From Pseudomonas fluvialis (lineage in GTDB: Bacteria; Pseudomonadota; Gammaproteobacteria; Pseudomonadales; Pseudomonadaceae): a stretch of 64,000 nucleotides of DNA. The notes beneath the pieces are model-generated. The model was not told the DNA's origin. It ran no database searches and saw nothing but the letters and a program-made list of their open reading frames with translations. This document shows positions 9,675 to 18,947 of this stretch, piece after piece. The translations under genes were made by a program, and so were the position numbers. Where the stretch lies: the NCBI RefSeq assembly GCF_014207935.1, contig NZ_JACHLL010000002.1:739865-803864 (forward strand). The letters are read 5' to 3'. Positions within the stretch are counted from its first letter, which is position 1; every line of letters starts with the position of its first letter.

Positions 9675-11536
9675 CAGTTATCCTCGATTTCGTGCAGGCT
9701 GCGCCCGGTCAGCGCCGCCTTGACTGTTGCATCCATCCGCCGCGCCGCGAAGGCATCGGTCACCTGGGTCAGACGCTTGATCTGCTGCTCGATCACAACA
9801 TGATCGACACCGGCAGCCACCTCAACCAACGCCTCGATAGTAGACTCGATGGCAACGCGCTCCTCATCATCGAGCAGACGCTCGCCATCGACCTGCAACG
9901 CCGCGCGCACTGCCTCGACCAGTCGCTCTGCTTCGACCTGCTGCTCACGCAAAGCCCGCGCATTGAGATCATCCCCCGCATGCTTGAAGGAGTCCTGCAG
10001 CATGCGAGCGATCTCGCCATCAGTCAGCCCGTAGGACGGCTTGACCTCGATACTGGCCTCGACGCCAGAGCCCAACTCACGCGCCGAAACACCCAGCAGA
10101 CCATCGGCATCAACCTGGAAGGTCACGCGAATCTTCGCCGCCCCAGCCACCATCGGCGGAATGCCACGCAGTTCGAAACGCGCCAGCGAACGGCAGTCCT
10201 TGACCAGCTCACGCTCGCCCTGCAGCACATGAATCATCATGGCCGTCTGGCCATCCTTGTAGGTGGTGAAGTCCTGCGCCCGCGCCACCGGAATGGTGGT
10301 ATTGCGCGGCACGATCTTCTCCATCAGCCCGCCCATGGTTTCCAACCCCAGGGACAGCGGAATCACATCCAGCAGCAGCAACTCTTCGCCACGTTTGTTG
10401 CCGGCGAGGGTTTCCGCCTGGATGGCAGCACCGATGGCAACCACCTGATCCGGGTCGATATCGGTCAAAGGCTCGCGGGCAAACAAGGCCCCCACCGACT
10501 GGCGCACACGCGGCACGCGAGTCGAACCACCAACCATGACTACCGCCTCGACCTCATCCAGCTCGATACCGGCATCGCGCACCGCGCGGCGACAGGCCTT
10601 GAGGCTGCGCTGCAGCAGCGGCTCGATCAGCGCATTGAAGTGTTCGCGGGACAACTGCCCGCGCCAGGCACCGTAGGCCACGTCGACAGTTTCAACATCG
10701 GTCAACTGCTCTTTGGCGGCACACGCGGTCTGCAGCAGCTGGCGCTGCTCAGCGGGCGACAGGTCCGAGGACAGACCGGCCTGCTCGATGATCCAGCCGG
10801 CAACGACATGATCGAAGTCGTCGCCGCCCAGCGCACTGTCGCCGCCCGTGGCCAGTACCTCGAACACGCCACGGCTCAGTCGCAAAATCGAAATATCAAA
10901 GGTACCGCCACCCAGGTCATAGATGGCAATGACGCCCTCGGCGCCTTTGTCCAGACCGTAGGCAACGGCCGCCGCAGTGGGCTCATTGAGCAGACGCAGC
11001 ACGTTCAGACCCGCCAGTTTGGCGGCATCCTTGGTCGCCTGGCGCTGCGCCTCGTCGAAATAGGCCGGCACGGTAATCACCGCGCCTACCAACTCGCCAC
11101 CCAGACTCTGCTCAGCCCTTACGCGCAGCGCACGGAGAATTTCTGCCGAAACCTCTACGGGGCTCTTGGGGCCCTGCACGGTTTCCAGAAACGGCATCTG
11201 CGACTCTGCGCCACTGAAGCGGTAGGGCAACTGCTCACCGAGCTGCTTGACGTCGGCGATACCGCGGCCCATCAGGCGCTTGACCGAGATAATGCTGTTC
11301 AAGGGGTCCTGCGGCGCCGCCAGTTTGGCGGCCTCACCGACAACAATCGAATCCGCCAGATAGCGGACAGCGGATGGCAGGATCACCCCGCCCTCGGCAT
11401 CCGCCAGGCACTCGGTGACGCCACTGCGCAGGGCGGCGACCAGGGAGTTGGTGGTACCCAGGTCGATACCCACCGCCAGCCGACGCTGATGCGGCTTGGG
11501 GCTGAGACCGGGTTCGGCAATCTGCAGTAGGGCCAT
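9674..11536 (-). CDS. hscA: Fe-S assembly chaperone HscA (Hsp70 family)
   Basis: Specialised Hsp70 that, with HscB, remodels IscU to release its cluster. The N-terminal ATPase domain shows GIDLGTTNS at residues 23-31 and [12 protein letters not shown] near 195. The C-terminal half is the substrate-binding domain that recognises the LPPVK motif of IscU (present here in IscU). The chosen ATG at 11536 gives [10 protein letters not shown] and 620 residues, matching the family. A GTG seven codons upstream is not supported. The stop overlaps the fdx start by one base. Confidence 0.97.
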   Translation of the reverse strand: MALLQIAEPGLSPKPHQRRLAVGIDLGTTNSLVAALRSGVTECLADAEGGVILPSAVRYLADSIVVGEAAKLAAPQDPLNSIISVKRLMGRGIADVKQLGEQLPYRFSGAESQMPFLETVQGPKSPVEVSAEILRALRVRAEQSLGGELVGAVITVPAYFDEAQRQATKDAAKLAGLNVLRLLNEPTAAAVAYGLDKGAEGVIAIYDLGGGTFDISILRLSRGVFEVLATGGDSALGGDDFDHVVAGWIIEQAGLSSDLSPAEQRQLLQTACAAKEQLTDVETVDVAYGAWRGQLSREHFNALIEPLLQRSLKACRRAVRDAGIELDEVEAVVMVGGSTRVPRVRQSVGALFAREPLTDIDPDQVVAIGAAIQAETLAGNKRGEELLLLDVIPLSLGLETMGGLMEKIVPRNTTIPVARAQDFTTYKDGQTAMMIHVLQGERELVKDCRSLARFELRGIPPMVAGAAKIRVTFQVDADGLLGVSARELGSGVEASIEVKPSYGLTDGEIARMLQDSFKHAGDDLNARALREQQVEAERLVEAVRAALQVDGERLLDDEERVAIESTIEALVEVAAGVDHVVIEQQIKRLTQVTDAFAARRMDATVKAALTGRSLHEIEDN

Positions 11537-11573
11537 GTTGTTTCGACTGTCAGGCACGCCAGGGGCGCGCGGG

Positions 11574-12095
11574 TTAATCGTCCAGACGCTCTTCCAGCTG
11601 ACGCACTTCGCGCATCAGCTTGTCGAGAAACTGCATGCGGCGTACCAGGCGCTCGGCCTGTTCGCGCTCGTCCACCACCTGCCAGCAGGCGGCGAACTGT
11701 TGTTCCAGATGATCCTGTGCGCCCTTGAGGCGCTGCTTGAACAACGCCACGCCCTCCAGATCGGCACTGTCATGCAGATCCTCGAGCTCCTCGCGCAACT
11801 GCATCTGTTGCAGGAGGAATTCAGGATCCTGCACTGTCGCTTCCAGCGGCAACTCGTGGCCTCGCAGGGTCAACAGGTAAAGCGCCCGCTGCGGAGCGTT
11901 CTTCAGCACCTGATAGGCATCGTTGAGCTGCGCGGCACGCTCCAACGCAAGACGCTGGTCACGCGCATCGGCATCGGCAAAACGATCCGGATGGACGCTT
12001 CTGGCCAAGGCCCGGTAGCGCTCACCCAGCTGTGCGAGATCAACCCGGAAGTCAGGCTGCAGATCGAACAGGGCAAAATGGCAGGGAGCGCCCAC
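11574..12095 (-). CDS. hscB: Fe-S assembly co-chaperone HscB (J-protein)
   Basis: J-domain co-chaperone that delivers IscU to HscA. The J domain occupies residues 1-75 with the essential HPD at 35-37 (SVHPDRF). The C-terminal helical domain (about 95-173) binds IscU. The start is a GTG at 12095, chosen because family members begin [12 protein letters not shown] and no ATG precedes the J domain. Length 173 residues. It lies 12 bases after iscA. Confidence 0.96.
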   Translation of the reverse strand: MGAPCHFALFDLQPDFRVDLAQLGERYRALARSVHPDRFADADARDQRLALERAAQLNDAYQVLKNAPQRALYLLTLRGHELPLEATVQDPEFLLQQMQLREELEDLHDSADLEGVALFKQRLKGAQDHLEQQFAACWQVVDEREQAERLVRRMQFLDKLMREVRQLEERLDD

Positions 12096-12107
12096 GGCAA
12101 CCTCGAC

Positions 12108-12431
12108 TCAGACGTTGAAGCTCTCGCCGCAGCCGCATTCGCCACGCACGTTGGGGTTGTTGAACTTGAAGCCCTCGTTTAGGCCCTCGCGGACAAAGTC
12201 CAACTCAGTGCCATCGAGGTAGGCCAGGCTCTTCGGATCGACAATCAGCTTGACGCCGAAATTCTCGAACACCATGTCCTCGCCCGCCACTTCATCGACG
12301 AACTCCAGCACATAGGCCAGCCCGGAACAGCCGGTGGTGCGCACGCCAAGACGGATGCCCTCACCCTTGCCACGCCCTTCCAGCGAGCGACGCACATGCT
12401 GCGCCGCGGCTTCGGTCATGCTGATCGCCAT
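12108..12431 (-). CDS. iscA: Iron-sulfur cluster carrier/assembly protein IscA
   Basis: A-type Fe-S carrier that passes clusters, mainly 4Fe-4S, to target proteins. The three conserved ligands are Cys35, Cys99 and Cys101 (TTGCSGLAY and GECGCGESF). Length 107 residues. It begins 9 bases after iscU ends and sits in the standard iscRSUA order. Confidence 0.98.
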   Translation of the reverse strand: MAISMTEAAAQHVRRSLEGRGKGEGIRLGVRTTGCSGLAYVLEFVDEVAGEDMVFENFGVKLIVDPKSLAYLDGTELDFVREGLNEGFKFNNPNVRGECGCGESFNV

Positions 12432-12440
12432 GCCAACTCC

Positions 12441-12827
12441 TTAAAGCAGACCTTTCTTCTGCTTGTAATCGCGTACTGCAGCCTTGATCGCATCTTCGGC
12501 GAGAACCGAGCAATGGATCTTGACCGGCGGCAAGGCCAGCTCTTCGGCGATCTGGGTGTTCTTGATCTGCTCGGCTTCGTCCAGCGACTTGCCCTTCATC
12601 CACTCGGTGGCCAGGGAGCTGGAGGCGATGGCCGAACCGCAGCCGTAGGTCTTGAACTTGGCGTCTTCGATCAGCCCCTGCTCATTGACCTTGATCTGCA
12701 GGCGCATCACGTCACCGCACGCCGGCGCACCGACCATGCCCGTGCCGACATCCGGATCTTCCGCGTCGAGCTTGCCGACGTTGCGCGGGTTTTCGTAGTG
12801 GTCGATGACCTTTTCGCTGTATGCCAT
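12441..12827 (-). CDS. iscU: Fe-S cluster scaffold protein IscU
   Basis: Scaffold on which sulfur from IscS and iron are assembled into a cluster. Cluster-binding Cys37, Cys63 and Cys106 are present, along with the HscA recognition motif LPPVK at residues 99-103. The ATG at 12827 gives MAYSEKVIDHYENPRN and 128 residues, exactly the family length; the open frame extends farther upstream through iscS but that part is not coding. It lies 22 bases after the iscS stop. Confidence 0.98.
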   Translation of the reverse strand: MAYSEKVIDHYENPRNVGKLDAEDPDVGTGMVGAPACGDVMRLQIKVNEQGLIEDAKFKTYGCGSAIASSSLATEWMKGKSLDEAEQIKNTQIAEELALPPVKIHCSVLAEDAIKAAVRDYKQKKGLL

Positions 12828-12849
12828 GTCGCTTACCTCATCGAAACGG

Positions 12850-14064
12850 TTAGTGGGCCTGCCATTCGACCTTGGACAGGTCGACACCCTCTTTGTACAT
12901 ATCCCAGAGCGGCGAGAGTTCGCGCAGCTTGGTGACCGCCTCCATGACTTTGGCGGCGGCGTAATCAATCTCTTCTTCGGTGGTGAAGCGACCGAAGGAG
13001 AAGCGGATCGAACTGTGCGCCAGCTCGTCGTTGCGGCCTAGGGCACGCAAAACGTAGGACGGCTCCAACGACGCCGAGGTACAGGCTGAACCCGACGAAA
13101 CCGCCAGATCCTTGAGCGCCATGATCAGCGACTCACCCTCGACATAGTTGAAACTCAGGTTCAGGTTGTGCGGCACGCGCTGGCTCATGCTGCCGTTGAC
13201 GTAGAGTTCTTCCAGGCCGTCGAGCTGCTTGAGCAAGCGATCGCGCAGCGCGGTCACACGCAGATTTTCTGCAGCCATCTCTTCCTTGGCGATGCGGAAG
13301 GCCTCGCCCATACCGACCAGTTGATGGGTCGCCAGGGTGCCCGAACGCATGCCGCGCTCGTGACCACCACCATGCATCTGCGCCTCCAGGCGTACGCGCG
13401 GCTTACGACGCACATACAGAGCGCCGACGCCCTTCGGGCCATAGGTCTTGTGCGCGGAGAAGGACATCAGGTCGACCTTGAGCTTGTCCAGATCGATCTC
13501 GACCTTGCCGGTCGATTGCGCCGCATCGACATGGAACAGCACGCCGCGGGGACGGGTTAGTTCACCGATGGCAGCAATGTCGTTGATCGTGCCGACTTCG
13601 TTGTTCACATGCATCAGCGACACCAGCACGGTGTCATCACGCAGCGCCGCCTCGACCATGGCCGGGGTGATGATGCCGTCTTCGCCTGGCTCCAGGTACG
13701 TCACCTCGAAACCTTCACGTTCCAGCTGGCGGCAGGTATCCAGCACTGCCTTGTGCTCGATCTTAGATGTAATGAGGTGCTTGCCCTTGCTTGCATAGAA
13801 ATGCGCCACGCCCTTGATGGCGAGGTTGTCCGACTCGGTAGCACCGGAAGTCCAGACGATTTCACGCGGATCGGCGTTGACCAGCTCAGCCACTTGGCGA
13901 CGGGCATTCTCGACCGCTTCTTCGGCCTTCCAGCCAAACACATGGGAACGCGAAGCCGGGTTACCGAAATTGCCTTCCATCAGCAGGCAGTCGCACATTT
14001 TCTGCGCAACGCGCGGGTCGACCGGCGTAGTCGCGGAGTAATCCAGGTAAATCGGCAGCTTCAT
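12850..14064 (-). CDS. iscS: Cysteine desulfurase IscS
   Basis: PLP enzyme that takes sulfur from cysteine and supplies Fe-S assembly and tRNA thiolation. PLP-binding Lys206 lies in [12 protein letters not shown], and the catalytic mobile-loop Cys328 in [14 protein letters not shown]. At 404 residues, both catalytic positions coincide with the numbering of the E. coli enzyme. The start ATG at 14064 gives [19 protein letters not shown]. It is 47 bases downstream of iscR. Confidence 0.98.
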   Translation of the reverse strand: MKLPIYLDYSATTPVDPRVAQKMCDCLLMEGNFGNPASRSHVFGWKAEEAVENARRQVAELVNADPREIVWTSGATESDNLAIKGVAHFYASKGKHLITSKIEHKAVLDTCRQLEREGFEVTYLEPGEDGIITPAMVEAALRDDTVLVSLMHVNNEVGTINDIAAIGELTRPRGVLFHVDAAQSTGKVEIDLDKLKVDLMSFSAHKTYGPKGVGALYVRRKPRVRLEAQMHGGGHERGMRSGTLATHQLVGMGEAFRIAKEEMAAENLRVTALRDRLLKQLDGLEELYVNGSMSQRVPHNLNLSFNYVEGESLIMALKDLAVSSGSACTSASLEPSYVLRALGRNDELAHSSIRFSFGRFTTEEEIDYAAAKVMEAVTKLRELSPLWDMYKEGVDLSKVEWQAH

Positions 14065-14111
14065 CAGTGCTCTCCTATCGGCGTTCAGGCCCGGCTGGCC
14101 GGCGCCACCAC

Positions 14112-14603
14112 TCAATCGAGGGTGGACGCTTCAATCTTGTCGAGGAATGGGGTTTTGCCATTGCAGCGGCGCTGATCCTGGCGCAAAGCCACTTCCTGTA
14201 CCTCGCGACGGGTAACCAAGTCCGCAAGGCTGATGCCACTCAGAAACTCATGGATCTGCTGACTCAGATCGCACCACAAATGATGAGTCAGACAGGTGTC
14301 ACCACTGTGGCAATCGCCCAAGCCCTGGCAGCGCGTTGCATCGACCGATTCATTGACCGCATCGATCACCTGCGCCACCTGGATGCCCGTCATGTCGCGA
14401 GCGAGCTGATAGCCGCCACCCGGACCACGCACACTGCTCACCAGATTGCCACGACGCAGCTTGGCAAACAGTTGCTCGAGATAAGACAGGGAAATGCCCT
14501 GACGCTCGGAAATATCCGCCAGGGAAACCGGCCCCTTCTGCGCGTGCAGAGCGAGGTCGAGCATGGCGGTCACGGCGTAGCGGCCTTTGGTGGTGAGTCG
14601 CAT
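14112..14603 (-). CDS. iscR: Fe-S cluster-sensing transcriptional regulator IscR
   Basis: Rrf2-family regulator that, when carrying a 2Fe-2S cluster, represses the isc operon. The winged helix-turn-helix is at residues 1-65 ([20 protein letters not shown] at the start). Cluster ligands Cys92, Cys98, Cys104 and His107 all match the E. coli protein. Length 163 residues. It is the first gene of the operon, and the DNA just upstream carries two adjacent IscR-type boxes overlapping its promoter, so negative autoregulation is expected. Confidence 0.98.
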   Translation of the reverse strand: MRLTTKGRYAVTAMLDLALHAQKGPVSLADISERQGISLSYLEQLFAKLRRGNLVSSVRGPGGGYQLARDMTGIQVAQVIDAVNESVDATRCQGLGDCHSGDTCLTHHLWCDLSQQIHEFLSGISLADLVTRREVQEVALRQDQRRCNGKTPFLDKIEASTLD

Positions 14604-14634
14604 GGAAGTACCACGGATTCGCTGAGTTGCAGCG

Positions 14635-14663
14635 AGTATGCAATTTCCGACTAATTAAGTCAA
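14635..14663 (-). promoter_or_regulatory. iscR promoter (sigma-70 type)
   Basis: On the minus strand there is a -35 TTGACT (14658-14663), a 17-base spacer and a -10 CATACT (14635-14640). This predicts transcription from about 14628, leaving a leader of about 25 bases before the iscR ATG. The -35 box is inside the first IscR-type box. Confidence 0.85.
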
Positions 14664-14692
14664 CTATAAGACCTAGCCAGATAGTCGGATAT
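14643..14692 (-). promoter_or_regulatory. Two abutting type 1 IscR boxes
   Basis: Box 1 (14643-14667), read on the minus strand as ATAGTTGACTTAATTAGTCG followed by GAAAT, fits the described type 1 IscR consensus (ATASYYGACT then an A/T centre then AGTCRRSTAT) at nearly every position. Box 2 (14668-14692) directly abuts it. Its left half ATATCCGACT is a perfect match but its right half is degenerate. Box 1 covers the -35 element, so bound IscR would block RNA polymerase. Based on consensus match only. Confidence 0.82.
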
Positions 14693-14739
14693 GCCATGAG
14701 TGCGGGCGCAAATTGTAACAAGCCCGCACCCACATAGCA

Positions 14740-15516
14740 TCAGCGAGGCGACGACTCACCCTCGCCTTTAACCCCGGCAAAGTCTTCATCGCGCAGCTCC
14801 GGGAGCTTCTTCGCGCAGTAATCGCTCCCCAAGGCCGTCAGCGCCCTGCACATCCCTTCTAGGCGTTCATCCACCGCCTGCAGATGATCGAGCAACTGAC
14901 CGATGGCCCGCGCCACCGGATCCGGCATGTCCTGCCCCAGACCATAGGCATCGAATCCATACTTCTCGGCAATCGCCTGGCGCTTGGCCTCCTGCTCATC
15001 CGCCTCCTTGGCAATGATCCGCCCCGGAATGCCTACCGCAGTAGCGCCAGCCGGCACCGCCTTGGTCACCACCGCATTGGAACCGATCTTGGCGCCCGCA
15101 CCAACGGTGAAGGGGCCAAGCACCTTGGCGCCAGCCCCCACCACAACCCCATCCTCCAGGGTCGGATGCCGCTTGCCCTTGTTCCAGCTGGTTCCACCCA
15201 GCGTCACCCCCTGATAGAGAGTGACATCGTTACCGATCTCGGCTGTCTCGCCGATCACAATGCCCATGCCGTGATCGATAAAGAAGCGGCGACCGATCTT
15301 GGCGCCCGGGTGAATCTCGATCCCGGTCAGCCAGCGGCTGAACGTCGACACCAGACGACCCAGCCATTTCCAGCCCATCCCCCAGCAGGCATGCGCGACT
15401 CGGTGCAGCCAGATCGCATGCAGCCCCGGGTAGCAGGTCAGCACCTCAAAAGCATTGCGCGCAGCCGGATCACGATGAAATACGCTCTGAATGTCTTCCC
15501 GCATACGCTCGAACAT
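14740..15516 (-). CDS. cysE: Serine O-acetyltransferase
   Basis: First enzyme of cysteine biosynthesis, making O-acetylserine from serine and acetyl-CoA. An N-terminal helical region (1-70) is followed by a left-handed parallel beta-helix of hexapeptide repeats (about 70-165), with the catalytic [14 protein letters not shown] and the [10 protein letters not shown] loop. The C-terminal about 90 residues form a long helical tail typical of Pseudomonas. The ATG at 15516 ([10 protein letters not shown]) overlaps the trmJ stop by one base. A GTG one codon earlier is the alternative. Placement beside isc suggests a cysteine-supply link, but the genes are separate operons. Confidence 0.95.
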   Translation of the reverse strand: MFERMREDIQSVFHRDPAARNAFEVLTCYPGLHAIWLHRVAHACWGMGWKWLGRLVSTFSRWLTGIEIHPGAKIGRRFFIDHGMGIVIGETAEIGNDVTLYQGVTLGGTSWNKGKRHPTLEDGVVVGAGAKVLGPFTVGAGAKIGSNAVVTKAVPAGATAVGIPGRIIAKEADEQEAKRQAIAEKYGFDAYGLGQDMPDPVARAIGQLLDHLQAVDERLEGMCRALTALGSDYCAKKLPELRDEDFAGVKGEGESSPR

Positions 15517-16292
15517 CACTCTTCACCTTTTTTGCAAGCAGCGCCGTCGACGACTTTCTGCGTCTCGGTAAGGATGCCGCGAAGAATATTCATTTCCAGA
15601 CGACTGATCGCACAGCGCCCATACAACCGACGCAGGCGCGCCATCAGATGACGCGGCTTCTCCGGATCGAGAAAGCGAATGGCGATCAGCGTCTGCTCCA
15701 GATGGCGAAAATAGGCTTCCAGCTCCTCGACCGTCACCAACTGACTATTGAGCATGGCCGTGGTTTCCAGCTTGGCCATCTTGGTCGGCTGCCCCTGCTG
15801 AGCCAGCCAGGCCATGCGCACCTCATAGGTGAGTACCTGCACCGCAGCCGCCAGGTTCAGCGAACCAAACTCGGGATCGGAAGGAATGTGTACATGAAAG
15901 TGGCAGCGCTGCAGCTCCTCATTGGTCAGCCCGGCGTATTCGCGACCAAATACCAGCGCGACCTGCCCACCCTGCTCCAGATGCTCCAGGGAAGTACTCG
16001 CACACTCACGCGGATCCAGCAGCGGCCAGGGAATGCGCCGATCCCGGGCACTGGTACCCAGCACCACGCTGCAGCCGGTCAAAGCCTCTTCCAGGGTATC
16101 CACCACCAGCGCCGCATCGAGAACATCGGTCGCACCGGAAGCGCGCGCAACCGCCTCGCCACTGGGAAAGTCTTCAGGCTGCACCAGCACCAGCTGCGAC
16201 AGGCCCATGTTCTTCATGGCTCGCGCAGCGCCGCCGATATTGCCGGGATGACTGGTATTAACCAGCACGACTCGAATGTTCTGCAGCACCAC
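15516..16292 (-). CDS. trmJ: tRNA (cytidine/uridine-2'-O-)-methyltransferase TrmJ
   Basis: SPOUT-class methyltransferase that 2'-O-methylates position 32 of several tRNAs. The N-terminal part shows [20 protein letters not shown] (about 10-29), the substrate/SAM signature, and [15 protein letters not shown] near 113-127 belongs to the trefoil knot. The C-terminal about 90 residues are the helical extension typical of TrmJ. Length 258. It is transcribed divergently from suhB and coupled to cysE by a one-base overlap. Confidence 0.93.
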   Translation of the reverse strand: MVLQNIRVVLVNTSHPGNIGGAARAMKNMGLSQLVLVQPEDFPSGEAVARASGATDVLDAALVVDTLEEALTGCSVVLGTSARDRRIPWPLLDPRECASTSLEHLEQGGQVALVFGREYAGLTNEELQRCHFHVHIPSDPEFGSLNLAAAVQVLTYEVRMAWLAQQGQPTKMAKLETTAMLNSQLVTVEELEAYFRHLEQTLIAIRFLDPEKPRHLMARLRRLYGRCAISRLEMNILRGILTETQKVVDGAACKKGEE

Positions 16293-16431
16293 AGGCTCTC
16301 ACACGGCATTGAACGAGCGGCGATGTTACCGAACGAAGCGGAGCAACGCACGCAACAGACGGAGCAGCCTGCATGACCTACGCTTTTCTGGTAATATGAT
16401 CGGCTTTCTTTAACGCCCCAGGTAAATTGCC

Positions 16432-17247
16432 ATGCAGCCCATGCTGAATATCGCGCTGCGCGCGGCCCGCAGCGCCGGTGAACTGATTTTCCGTTCCATC
16501 GAGCGCCTGGACGCCATCTCCGTCAACGAGAAGGACGCCAAGGACTACGTCACCGAAGTAGACCGTGCGGCTGAGCAGACCATCATCGCAGCACTGCGCA
16601 AGGCCTATCCGAACCACGGTATCTACGGCGAGGAAAGCGGCCTCAGCGAAGGCCAGGGCGAGGGCAAGGATTACCTGTGGATCATCGACCCGCTCGATGG
16701 CACCACCAACTTCGTGCGTGGCGTGCCGCATTTCGCCGTGAGCATCGCCTGTAAATACCGCGGCCGCCTTGAGCATGCGGTAATTCTCGACCCTATCCGC
16801 CAGGAAGAATTCACCGCCAGCCGTGGTGGCGGCGCAGCCATGAACGGCCGCCGCATCCGCGTAAGCAATCGCAAGAGCCTGGAAGGCGCCCTGCTGGGCA
16901 CCGGCTTCCCCTTCCGCGACAGCCAACTGGACAACCTGGACAACTACCTAGGCATGTTCCGCAGCCTGGTCGGCGAAACCGCCGGCATCCGCCGCGCCGG
17001 CGCAGCGAGCTTGGACCTGGCCTACGTGGCCGCCGGCCGCTTCGACGCCTTCTGGGAGTTCGGTCTGTCCGAATGGGACATGGCTGCTGGCGCCCTGCTG
17101 ATTCAGGAAGCCGGTGGCCTGGTCAGCGATTTCAGCGGCGGCCACGAATTCCTTGAGAAGGGCCACATCGTGGCGGGCAACACCAAGTGCTTCAAGGCCG
17201 TGCTGACCGCCATCCAGCCGCACCTGGCACCGAGCATGAAGCGCTAA
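16432..17247 (+). CDS. suhB: Inositol-1-monophosphatase family protein SuhB
   Basis: Mg-dependent phosphatase of the IMPase fold that in bacteria also acts as a NusA-associated factor in rRNA transcription antitermination. Metal-binding motifs are GEESG (about 64-68), DPLDGTTNF (about 84-92) and WDMAAG near the C-terminus. Length 271 residues. The gene stands alone on the plus strand, bounded by the divergent trmJ and a strong bidirectional terminator. In P. aeruginosa suhB also influences virulence gene expression, which is family knowledge and not visible here. Confidence 0.96.
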   Translation: MQPMLNIALRAARSAGELIFRSIERLDAISVNEKDAKDYVTEVDRAAEQTIIAALRKAYPNHGIYGEESGLSEGQGEGKDYLWIIDPLDGTTNFVRGVPHFAVSIACKYRGRLEHAVILDPIRQEEFTASRGGGAAMNGRRIRVSNRKSLEGALLGTGFPFRDSQLDNLDNYLGMFRSLVGETAGIRRAGAASLDLAYVAAGRFDAFWEFGLSEWDMAAGALLIQEAGGLVSDFSGGHEFLEKGHIVAGNTKCFKAVLTAIQPHLAPSMKR

Positions 17248-17260
17248 GCGAACTCTACTC

Positions 17261-17300
17261 GGCAATAAAAAAGCGCCCCGCGGGGCGCTTTTTTATTGCC
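17261..17300. terminator. Perfect 40-bp palindromic bidirectional terminator
   Basis: Bases 17261-17280 are the exact reverse complement of 17281-17300. The GC core gcgccccgcggggcgc is flanked by A-runs and T-runs on both sides, so it can end transcription from suhB (plus) and from the glycine-zipper gene (minus). Confidence 0.93.
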
Positions 17301-17306
17301 GGACCA

Positions 17307-17861
17307 TTACTGCGCCGGCGGCGCGACGGTCTGCTGCGAGAGAATCAGCTGGCCACTGTCACTCAACGGGATGCGCTGACCCGGATCATGATCCATGCGC
17401 ACCTGACCGATCTTGCCGTCCAGCTGGTACTGCACGTCATAACCCACCAGTTTTTCACTGGTATCGGTCACCGTATTGCAGCGTGTTTCGGTGGTGGTGT
17501 AGGTATCACCCGCCTGCATGTTTTCCTGCACCTTGTTGCCGGCATAGCCACCTGCCGCGGCACCGGCCACGGTGGCCACCTTCTTGCCGGTACCACCACC
17601 CACCTGATTGCCAAGCAAACCACCGGCCAGTGCACCAATCACCGTACCAGCGATCTGATGCTGATCCTTCACCGGCGCCTGTTTGGTCACCGTCACCTCG
17701 CGACACTCCTGGCGCGGCGTCTTGATGGTTTCCTTGACCGGCTGCACCGCCAGCACCTCGGCATACTTGGGAGCAGTGACCATATGGTAGGTCGCCACAG
17801 CACCTCCGGCAGTGACACCTACGGCACCCAGCACCGCTCCTACGATCATCGACTTGTTCAT
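17307..17861 (-). CDS. Glycine-zipper 2TM domain protein (SlyB/OmpA-envelope type)
   Basis: Probable envelope protein of unknown exact role. The ATG at 17861 (MNKSMIVGAVLGAVGV) has GGAGGG 6 bases before it. Residues 5-25 form a signal anchor or hydrophobic helix. The middle contains a glycine-zipper block at about 92-130 (GTVIGALAGGLLGNQVGGG and GAAAGGYAGNKVQ), typical of membrane-spanning Rick_17kDa/SlyB-like proteins. The C-terminal 55 residues are polar and beta-rich, with a conserved YDVQYQLDGKIGQVRM. There is no lipobox. Length 184 residues. A homologue occupies the same place between suhB and secF in P. aeruginosa. Confidence 0.85.
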   Translation of the reverse strand: MNKSMIVGAVLGAVGVTAGGAVATYHMVTAPKYAEVLAVQPVKETIKTPRQECREVTVTKQAPVKDQHQIAGTVIGALAGGLLGNQVGGGTGKKVATVAGAAAGGYAGNKVQENMQAGDTYTTTETRCNTVTDTSEKLVGYDVQYQLDGKIGQVRMDHDPGQRIPLSDSGQLILSQQTVAPPAQ

Positions 17862-17982
17862 CTTGCCCTCCAATATGGCGCGATCTGCGGATAAATCCCG
17901 CACCTGCTTAATTGGAGGGCAATTTCGCCGGTGAGTTCCAGGCGATCCCACTGCAGGCCAGCAGTTGCGAAGCACCCCACAA

Positions 17983-18009
17983 AAAAGCCCGGCACTAGGC
18001 CGGGCTTTT
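17983..18009 (-). terminator. Terminator of secDF
   Basis: A 7-bp GC stem (17987-17993 with 17999-18005) is extended by A/T pairs and followed by a T-run on the minus strand, 14 bases after the secF stop. The flanking A-run also gives a T-tract in the other direction, but no plus-strand gene needs it here. Confidence 0.85.
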
Positions 18010-18023
18010 CTTATGCCATGGCA

Positions 18024-18935
18024 TCAAGGGCGCTCATCAACCTCTTCGGCAACCGCCGGAGGAATCAGATCCTCAGTCGTCAGCTTCAGCCAGATCAGCA
18101 GAATGCTGGCGATATACACCGACGAGTAGGTACCCGCCGACACACCAATGAACAGCGCCAGGGAGAAGCCCCACAGCGGCTCACCACCAAACACCATCAG
18201 CGCAACGATCGCCAGCAGCGTGGAGATCGACGTAGCCATGGTGCGCAGCAGGGTCTGGGTGGTCGAGATATTGATGTTGTCGATCAGCTCGGTCTTGCGA
18301 AGTACGCGGAAGTTTTCCCGGATACGGTCGAACACCACGATGGTGTCGTTCAGCGAGTAGCCGATGATCGCCAGCACCGCGGCCAGCACGGTCAGATCAA
18401 ACGGGATCTGGAAGAAGGAGAACACGCCCAGGGTCACGATCACGTCGTGAATCAGCGACACGATAGCGCCAAAGCCGAACTTCCACTGAAAGCGGAAGGC
18501 GACGTAGAGCAGGATGCCCCCGAGCGCCAACAGCATGCCCAGGCCACCCTGATCGCGCAGCTCCTCACCTACCGCCGGACCGACGAACTCGACACGTTTT
18601 ACCGTCGCCGGGTTGGCGCTGTCGGCCTTGAGCAGTGCATCAGCCACCTGGTTGCCCAGCAACGGGTCATCGCCCGGCATACGCACCAGCAGATCGGTGG
18701 TGGCACCAAAACTCTGTACCACCGCGTCGGCATAACCAGCCTGAACCAGCTGCGCCTTGACCTGCTGCTGGTCAGCCGGTTTCTGGTAGGACAACTCGAT
18801 CAGCGTACCGCCGGTGAAGTCCAGGCCGAAGTTGAGCCCCTTGATGGCCAGGCTACCCAGCGAAATCAGGGTCAACACCACGGTGACCGCAAAGGCCACG
18901 TGGCGAATACCCATGAAATTAATGACTTTTTTCAT
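18024..18935 (-). CDS. secF: Protein translocase subunit SecF
   Basis: Inner-membrane partner of SecD that uses the proton gradient to pull exported proteins through SecYEG. It has an N-terminal membrane segment (about 9-30), the conserved GLDFTGGTLIEL at about 37-48, a periplasmic P4-type domain, and five more membrane segments. It also has the RND-like GYSLNDTIVVFDRIREN motif near 200. Length 303. It is 12 bases downstream of secD and ends at a clear terminator. Confidence 0.98.
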   Translation of the reverse strand: MKKVINFMGIRHVAFAVTVVLTLISLGSLAIKGLNFGLDFTGGTLIELSYQKPADQQQVKAQLVQAGYADAVVQSFGATTDLLVRMPGDDPLLGNQVADALLKADSANPATVKRVEFVGPAVGEELRDQGGLGMLLALGGILLYVAFRFQWKFGFGAIVSLIHDVIVTLGVFSFFQIPFDLTVLAAVLAIIGYSLNDTIVVFDRIRENFRVLRKTELIDNINISTTQTLLRTMATSISTLLAIVALMVFGGEPLWGFSLALFIGVSAGTYSSVYIASILLIWLKLTTEDLIPPAVAEEVDERP

Positions 18936-18947
18936 CTGGTCAGCCCC

